Shown here piece after piece: positions 6,548-10,845 of a stretch of 10,845 nucleotides of DNA. Both the position numbers and the translations under genes were made by a program. Source of the stretch: an uncultured Candidatus Nemicrothrix sp. (GTDB lineage Bacteria; Actinomycetota; Acidimicrobiia; Acidimicrobiales; Acidimicrobilacustridaceae). The notes under the pieces were generated by a model. That model was not told where the DNA came from. It ran no database searches and saw only the letters and a program-made list of their open reading frames with translations. The stretch's first letter is position 1. Every line of letters starts with the position of its first letter. The DNA lies in NCBI GenBank assembly GCA_903827085.1, contig CAIKHC010000294.1, positions 1 to 10,845 of the forward strand, read 5' to 3'.

Positions 6548-7047
6548 TCGGCGAGAACGAGATCGACGCGAGCGCCGGCGTCTTCCATCGTGGTGTTCCA
6601 CGACACTGCAAGTTCCGAAACAAGAATTCGGCGCGCACGGATCTGCATTGCTTTCTCGGCGCTTGAGAGCGATGACTGGCGATCGCGAAGCGCAAGGTTA
6701 CGAACAACCTCGGCACATTCGTAGATATCGCCCGACTTCATCTTCTCTTGATGATTCTTGAAACGACGTGACCAGTTTGTAGGAACGCGAACGTTACGAA
6801 CCGCGAGCACTGCGAGTACGTCTTCGACCTCTTCTTCAGAAATGGCCTGACGAACACCGAGGTCTTCAGCACGATCCTCGGGCACCGACACCTTGAGATT
6901 CCCGCCGCGCCATGAGTCGTCACCAGCCGCAACCGACAGCTCGAGGTACTTGACCTTCTTGCCATCGACCACTCGGGTCGAACGACCAGTGACCTCGGCA
7001 GTGCCGTGCGCGGGATAGATGACCTTGGAACCGACAGTGAACTTCAT
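6541..7047 (-). CDS. carD: CarD-family RNA polymerase-binding transcription regulator
   Basis: A 168-residue protein, close to the length of mycobacterial CarD (about 162). CarD binds the RNA polymerase beta subunit through its N-terminal domain and stabilises the open promoter complex with its C-terminal helical domain, strongly affecting rRNA and housekeeping transcription. Visible: the N-terminal VGSKVIYPAHGTAEV (about 5-19), the Tudor-like RNAP-interaction region; then the hallmark PTNWSRR with W92, the tryptophan that contacts the upstream edge of the transcription bubble; and a helical tail with GDIYECAEVVRNL and AEKAMQIRARRILVSELA, as in mycobacteria. Relative to the mycobacterial protein, as I recall it, there are about seven extra residues (DSWRGGN) near 44-50. 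The ATG at 7047 is chosen over an in-frame TTG at 7074 because AGGAAGG sits five bases before it and the family begins there. It lies 71 bases after the htpX stop and may have its own promoter. The ispD/ispF genes that often follow carD are absent. Confidence 0.95.
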   Translation of the reverse strand: MKFTVGSKVIYPAHGTAEVTGRSTRVVDGKKVKYLELSVAAGDDSWRGGNLKVSVPEDRAEDLGVRQAISEEEVEDVLAVLAVRNVRVPTNWSRRFKNHQEKMKSGDIYECAEVVRNLALRDRQSSLSSAEKAMQIRARRILVSELAVSWNTTMEDAGARVDLVLAED

Positions 7048-7052
7048 GAATG

Positions 7053-7059
7053 CCTTCCT
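7053..7059 (-). promoter_or_regulatory. Ribosome binding site of carD
   Basis: AGGAAGG on the minus strand, five bases upstream of the ATG at 7047. This strong site decides against the upstream TTG at 7074. Confidence 0.7.
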
Positions 7060-7094
7060 GAAACCGGTCCACAAGTATGGCCAATGCTGAGGGG

Positions 7095-7118
7095 GTTCAC
7101 ACCATTACCGCAGTGAAC
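7095..7118. promoter_or_regulatory. Inverted repeat between htpX and carD
   Basis: GTTCAC (7095-7100) and GTGAAC (7113-7118) are 6-bp reverse complements separated by 12 bases, directly after the htpX stop codon and 48 bases before the carD start. On the minus strand a loose -35-like TGTGAA and -10-like CATACT with a 16-base spacer lie just downstream and could serve carD. It could be an operator, a weak hairpin ending htpX transcription, or chance. Confidence 0.22.
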
Positions 7119-8165
7119 TCAAGAAAAGGCTGAGGATGAAGGGGGATCGTTCGGCCCTCGACCCTCGGGATCAAGGCCTTCGATGGCACGAAGAATTGCG
7201 ATTCGCTCTGCCAAAGGCGGATGGGTGTCCATAAGCCGACCGAAGGCGCCCTGAATGCCTTCACTCCCGCTCCGCTCAAGGGGTGACTCGATCCACAGGT
7301 GCGCACTCGCCGCTGAAGGACTCGAAATCACGGTTGTATCGGCTTCGAGTTTCTCGAGCGCAGAGCGAATACCCCCAGGCTCTCGAGTGAGTTCGACCGC
7401 CGTCGCGTCAGCCATTCCTTCTCGCTTTCGCGAAAGCGCTGCCCGCAGAAGCATTCCGGCAGGCACTGCGATGAGGTAGAGGACGATGCCCACAAGCATC
7501 ATCGCCCCTGCCGCTTCATTGCGTCGGCCGCCACTGAAGAAACCGATACGAATTCCGATCTGTGCGATGACCGCAATCGCACCGACAGCCAGCACAGCAA
7601 GCGTTGTGACTGCAATGTCACGGTTCACAATGTGTCCCGTCTCGTGCGCAATGACTCCGCGCAATTCACGAGGGGACATAACCGCTAACAAACCAGTCGT
7701 CACAGTGATCGCTGCATGCTTCGGATTACGCCCCGTAGCAAATGCATTCGGAGCAGGATCATCAACAACGAAAACTGCAGGAACAGGAATGCCAGCGGCA
7801 ATGGCCATCTGTTCAACGATGTTCCGGAGTTCTGAAAACTCTGGCCCATCGGCCGGTCGTGCCTTCGCCATGCTGAGCGCTGCGGACGCCGAGAACAACC
7901 ACGCAAGAAGTAAATAGCCGAGCACAAACAGAACTGTCAGAAACAGAACAGCGCCGTTGAAATTGAAACTGCTCTGACAATCTTGCGAAATGCGACCGTA
8001 GATATCGCGAGTTGCTACGCCACATTCCTGTTTCGAATAGCCCCCGAATATGCCAACGATGACATTGGCGACGACAAACAGAAGTGCGAAAACACCGGCG
8101 AGTATGACGAAACTCGCTCGCTTGTTGTTGCGTTTGTGGTCAATGAAACTTGCGGCGTCAGCCAT
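7119..8165 (-). CDS. htpX: HtpX-like M48 family membrane zinc metalloprotease
   Basis: A 348-residue integral membrane protease. HtpX-type enzymes degrade misfolded or damaged membrane proteins and are linked to envelope stress. Visible: two N-terminal membrane segments (about 18-41 and 72-97); a cytoplasmic part with FVVDDPAPNAFATG (133-146), which is strongly conserved in the family; the zinc-binding HEXXH as HETGH (174-178); two more hydrophobic segments (about 188-209 and 218-241); and SRKREGMAD (245-253), whose glutamate is the expected third zinc ligand. The C-terminal THPPLAERIAIL (314-325) is also typical. The loop between the first two membrane segments is about 30 residues and carries two cysteines (48 and 63), which could form a disulfide outside the membrane. 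The ATG at 8165 directly follows an in-frame TTG, and the Shine-Dalgarno is weak. It follows lemA by 36 bases on the same strand, a common pairing. Confidence 0.94.
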   Translation of the reverse strand: MADAASFIDHKRNNKRASFVILAGVFALLFVVANVIVGIFGGYSKQECGVATRDIYGRISQDCQSSFNFNGAVLFLTVLFVLGYLLLAWLFSASAALSMAKARPADGPEFSELRNIVEQMAIAAGIPVPAVFVVDDPAPNAFATGRNPKHAAITVTTGLLAVMSPRELRGVIAHETGHIVNRDIAVTTLAVLAVGAIAVIAQIGIRIGFFSGGRRNEAAGAMMLVGIVLYLIAVPAGMLLRAALSRKREGMADATAVELTREPGGIRSALEKLEADTTVISSPSAASAHLWIESPLERSGSEGIQGAFGRLMDTHPPLAERIAILRAIEGLDPEGRGPNDPPSSSAFS

Positions 8166-8201
8166 CAAAACCCGCGATCAAGAGAACGACTGAAATGAGT
8201 C

Positions 8202-8753
8202 TCAGAACTCAACCTTCGGAACTGCGCGATCTGCTTCATCGGCTTCGAACAATTCACGATGAGGGAAACTCCCGATCTTGGAAACAGCCACGCCCGGAAA
8301 TGTGTCGATCTTGTTGTGGTACCGAGTGACAGAGTCGTTATAAAACTGTCGCGCGTAGGCGATTCGATCTTCCGTTGCCGTGATTTCAGATTGCAGTTGT
8401 CGGAAATTCGCATCGGCTTTGAGATCCGGATACGCCTCAGCAAGCGCAAAGATCTTGCCGAGGGCCGCAACCATGGGGGCCTCGGCGGCAGCTGCTTCGG
8501 ACGGAGTATTTGCCGAAACTGACGCGTTGCGGGCGGCAACGACGGCTTCAAAAGTTCCCGACTCGTGCGCCGCGTACCCCTTGACCGTCTCGACAAGATT
8601 TGGAATGAGATCGGCGCGACGTTTGATCTGCACATCGATTTGCGACCAGCCGTTATCGACCTGGTTTCGCATTCGAACGATGCCGTTATAGGAGCCGACA
8701 AGAAGCAGTGCGAGAAGTACGACGACCACGACAATGATGATGACTGCGACCAT
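8202..8753 (-). CDS. lemA: LemA family membrane-anchored protein
   Basis: A 183-residue protein with one strongly hydrophobic N-terminal segment (about 3-19, rich in I, V and L), followed by the conserved LemA core: SYNGIVRMRNQVDNGW (21-36), SQIDVQIKRRADLIPNLVE (37-55) and VKGYAAHE (57-64). The rest is a helical bundle ending in FPGVAVSKIGSFPHRELFEA. LemA proteins are anchored by one helix with the helical domain outside the cytoplasm; their biochemical role is not settled. Neighbouring LemA and M48 protease genes recur in many bacteria, and the 36-base spacing to htpX suggests one transcript. The ATG at 8753 is preferred over an ATG at 8813 because AAAGGA lies six bases before it and the membrane anchor starts immediately; the extra 20 residues would be polar and unlike the family. 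Confidence 0.94.
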   Translation of the reverse strand: MVAVIIIVVVVVLLALLLVGSYNGIVRMRNQVDNGWSQIDVQIKRRADLIPNLVETVKGYAAHESGTFEAVVAARNASVSANTPSEAAAAEAPMVAALGKIFALAEAYPDLKADANFRQLQSEITATEDRIAYARQFYNDSVTRYHNKIDTFPGVAVSKIGSFPHRELFEADEADRAVPKVEF

Positions 8754-8759
8754 CTCTGG

Positions 8760-8765
8760 TCCTTT
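8760..8765 (-). promoter_or_regulatory. Ribosome binding site of lemA
   Basis: AAAGGA on the minus strand, six bases before the ATG at 8753. It supports the shorter form of LemA. A short CTCAG/CTGAG hairpin (8773-8787) lies just upstream in the leader and may be chance. Confidence 0.55.
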
Positions 8766-8851
8766 CTGACCGCTCAGGGTGTCTGAGTGAGTGCTCTGCC
8801 TCAAGTGAACCATGCCAACTACTGAGTTGCACCGTCACCCCAGCGAATGAC

Positions 8852-10171
8852 TCATTTCTGTGTGGGCAAATTGATGGGAATCTCCGAATCGAGGTCCCCC
8901 ACCAGTATCTCGGCATCAATAATCGCCGAGCGATGAATCGCCTCTTCTTCCTCTTCGGGCAGGGATTGCTCTGTTGAACGTCGAAGTGACGGCCAAGCAA
9001 ACGCAGCGGTCAAAAGACAAGCGAGTCCACCAGTGATGTACGTCGCTCTCGGATCGATGTGCTGGCCGATCCAGCCGATGATCGGACCGCCAATAGGCGT
9101 CGTGCCAATGATTGCGGTGATGTAGAGCGCCATCACACGACCGCGAACTTCGACCGGTGAGGTGAGCTGCAGGGTCGCGGAGTTCATGGTGATGAACGCC
9201 ACGCTTCCAGCGCCGACGAGCAGCAAGGCCGCTGACATCGTCCAGAAGGTTGGCATCACCGCGGCAAGAAGCATCGAGCCACCGAGAAACGCTGCCGCGA
9301 ACCCCAAACGTTTATGTGTTGCTCTCCCAAAGCGTGCGATCAGCAGTCCGCCTGCAACCGAGCCGACTCCCATCACCGAAGAGAGAATGCCGTAACCAGT
9401 GGCTTCCCGATCGAAGGTGTACTTCGCAAACAGCGGAAGCGAAATCTGGTTTTCATATGCGAGCATCCCGATGACAACAGTCATCAGCATTGGTGTTCGA
9501 AGTCGTGAATCGGCCCATACGACCTTTATGCCTTCGCGAATCTGACCTTTCTCTCGCTTCACTGGCACCTTCGGCACGAATTCCGATTGACGCATCAGCA
9601 ACAAAGCAATCGTGATGGCGAGGAAGCTGACGCCATTCACGAGAAAAGGAACAGCAAGCCCAAATGCAGCGATCAGTACTCCGGCAATTCCGGGGCCAAC
9701 GATTCGAGCGACGTTGTTGGTCGTGCTTCCGATTCCCACTGCACTTGTGATGTCGTCTGGTCCAACTAGCTCGTACACAAACGATGAACGAATCGGCATA
9801 TCGAACGCGTTCACCGTTCCGAATGCGGCGGCGAGAACAAACAAACTCCAAACGGAGATGGTGTCGGTCACCACCATCAGGCCAAGTGCGATAGCGATCA
9901 CTGCGGCCAGCACTTGCGTGATCTGCAACATGTGCCACCGACTGTGACGATCAGCAAGTGTTCCGGCGAACGCACCGAACAAAAGAGTTGGAGCGAATTG
10001 TGCAGCGCTCACGAGGCCCAACATTCCACCGCTGCCGGTGACTTTCAGAACTAACCAACCCATCGCAACGGTTTGCATCCACGTACCGGCTTGCGAAAGC
10101 CCCTGGCCCATCAGATACAGACGAAAGTTGCGATGACGAAGCGCTGCAAAACCGCTTCCGTTCTTTTTCAC
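8852..10171 (-). CDS. Major facilitator superfamily exporter (MFS_3 / DHA3-type)
   Basis: A 439-residue multi-spanning transporter, probably a proton-driven exporter of small molecules such as drugs or siderophores. It has an MFS layout of about twelve hydrophobic segments with a charged central loop near 196-222. The N-terminal FAALRHRNFRLYLMGQGLS and the TWMQTVAMGWLVL that follows are typical of the EntS-like/MFS_3 group. The loop motif GTLADRHSRW (70-79) corresponds to MFS motif A, and DMPIRSSFVYELV (124-136) with NNVARIVGPGIAG (152-164) is again group-typical. The C-terminal tail (about 396-439) is polar, with five glutamates in a row. The start is GTG at 10171, sharing GTGA with the stop of the transporter gene upstream, so the two are translationally coupled; only a distant AAGGA precedes it. 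The substrate cannot be predicted. A 98-base gap separates it from lemA, where no strong terminator is visible. Confidence 0.9.
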   Translation of the reverse strand: MKKNGSGFAALRHRNFRLYLMGQGLSQAGTWMQTVAMGWLVLKVTGSGGMLGLVSAAQFAPTLLFGAFAGTLADRHSRWHMLQITQVLAAVIAIALGLMVVTDTISVWSLFVLAAAFGTVNAFDMPIRSSFVYELVGPDDITSAVGIGSTTNNVARIVGPGIAGVLIAAFGLAVPFLVNGVSFLAITIALLLMRQSEFVPKVPVKREKGQIREGIKVVWADSRLRTPMLMTVVIGMLAYENQISLPLFAKYTFDREATGYGILSSVMGVGSVAGGLLIARFGRATHKRLGFAAAFLGGSMLLAAVMPTFWTMSAALLLVGAGSVAFITMNSATLQLTSPVEVRGRVMALYITAIIGTTPIGGPIIGWIGQHIDPRATYITGGLACLLTAAFAWPSLRRSTEQSLPEEEEEAIHRSAIIDAEILVGDLDSEIPINLPTQK

Positions 10172-10845
10172 AACGAAGCCGCATCCTTATGTCGGCCATT
10201 TCGAATTCGGTTGTAAACCAAAGGAGCCTGCGCAATAACCAAGGCAATCGCCGTCGTATAGGCCAAATTCGATGTCCAGATACCTACCGCTGCTGCGGCA
10301 ATAGCAAGTGCAATCTGGATGGGCTCAAGGTCAAGAACAAGCATCGCGTGGCGAATTCCCGCATACGCAAGAAACCCTCCGAGCACCCATACCGGCAGCA
10401 GTCCAAACATCTCCAACACTTGGTCGGAAAAGAACACTCCAAGAGTGATCAGAGTGCCACCCAGCATTGCATTCATCTTCCATGTTTGTGCACCCATACG
10501 GACATGAGCCGACAGCCCACTTGATCCGTGACACATCGGCATTCCGCCGAATGTCGCGGATGCAACATTCCCCAACCCACAGACCAACGCAACTCTCGCC
10601 GGAGATACTCGACTTGCTCGTTCACCAAATTGCTCGCGAGCGAGATCACTCACACCGACAACGGCATTTCCGTACGTCAATGGAATCTGCGGAATCACTA
10701 GCAAAACAAATGCGGTGCCAAAAACAGACCACGGAGGAATCGAGAATGTCGGAAGGTCGATCGATGGCCCGGCAAACGTGGGCTGTTCTACGAGCAACGT
10801 CACAATCACACCAGCCACCACAAGTGCGATGCTCAGCAGGTACCA
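10168..10845 (-). CDS. MOT1-type molybdate/sulfate transporter (partial, N-terminus beyond right edge)
   Basis: The frame is open from the right edge to TGA at 10168-10170, showing the last 225 residues of a membrane protein; a GTG at 10821 is internal, not the start. The MOT1 family (related to SulP transporters) carries molybdate, and possibly sulfate, across the cytoplasmic membrane. Diagnostic motifs are visible: IPQIPLTYGNAVVG (about 51-64 of the visible part) and FGGMPMCHGSSGLSAHVRMG (99-118), which match the two signatures of MOT1 proteins. In the second, the usual glycine pair after CHG is Ser-Ser, a mild deviation. Several hydrophobic segments follow (about 127-144, 149-171, 175-208), ending in a short basic and polar tail. 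The MFS gene begins inside its stop codon, so it is the upstream partner in that operon. Whether the ion is molybdate or sulfate cannot be settled from sequence. Confidence 0.88.
   Translation of the reverse strand, partial: WYLLSIALVVAGVIVTLLVEQPTFAGPSIDLPTFSIPPWSVFGTAFVLLVIPQIPLTYGNAVVGVSDLAREQFGERASRVSPARVALVCGLGNVASATFGGMPMCHGSSGLSAHVRMGAQTWKMNAMLGGTLITLGVFFSDQVLEMFGLLPVWVLGGFLAYAGIRHAMLVLDLEPIQIALAIAAAAVGIWTSNLAYTTAIALVIAQAPLVYNRIRNGRHKDAASL

Noticed and set aside
7048..7074. Nine-residue extension of CarD from a TTG
   Set aside because: The AGGAAGG site lies inside it, properly spaced for the ATG at 7047, where CarD proteins normally begin.
8773..8787. CTCAG/CTGAG hairpin upstream of lemA as a terminator for the MFS gene
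   Set aside because: The stem is five base pairs with no T-run and sits close to the lemA ribosome binding site; too weak to call.
8754..8813. Longer LemA starting at ATG 8813
   Set aside because: The added residues are polar and precede the membrane anchor, and AAAGGA is well placed for the ATG at 8753.
10168..10845. Idea that the MOT1 transporter supplies sulfate for PAPS used by the sulfotransferase domain
   Set aside because: The genes are about 3.6 kb apart with unrelated genes between, the ion is uncertain, and no sulfate activation genes (cysN/cysD/cysC) are present.

Overview
The window looks like a chromosomal stretch from a high-GC Gram-positive actinobacterium, possibly an Acidimicrobiia-type environmental lineage. 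This rests on a CarD very like the mycobacterial protein, a Baeyer-Villiger-type monooxygenase and a cyclohexanecarboxylate-type acyl-CoA ligase of kinds common in actinobacteria, GTG start use, and moderately high GC. No species can be named. I see no tRNA, rRNA, insertion sequence, CRISPR array or phage gene. Coding density is very high, and no gene-free stretch exceeds about 130 bases.

Layout, left to right. Positions 1-1157 (minus) hold the N-terminal two thirds of a flavin monooxygenase that runs off the left edge. Positions 1258-1866 (minus) encode an AlkB-family dealkylation dioxygenase close to the ALKBH2/3 type. It is tightly coupled to the acyl-CoA ligase upstream of it (1873-3384, minus). 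A 129-base divergent spacer with an 8-bp inverted repeat separates the ligase from the only plus-strand gene (3514-6537). That gene encodes a 1007-residue protein joining three domains: an iron/2-oxoglutarate hydroxylase of the aspartyl/asparaginyl and cis-proline hydroxylase type, a PAPS-dependent sulfotransferase, and an uncharacterised TIGR03032/DUF4915 domain. It meets carD (6541-7047, minus) tail to tail with a 3-base gap.

Further right, all on the minus strand in transcription order, are a MOT1-type molybdate/sulfate transporter (cut by the right edge, ending at 10168), an MFS exporter (10171-8852) whose GTG start overlaps the transporter's stop, a LemA membrane protein (8753-8202), the membrane zinc protease HtpX (8165-7119), and carD.

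Functionally the window mixes housekeeping and stress genes (CarD, LemA-HtpX, AlkB) with a degradative pair (monooxygenase, acyl-CoA ligase) and one unusual enzyme. The tri-domain protein is the best candidate for something undescribed. It puts an enzyme that can install a hydroxyl group and an enzyme that can sulfonate a hydroxyl group in one cytoplasmic chain, together with a domain of unknown function. Its substrate is not evident from the neighbourhood.
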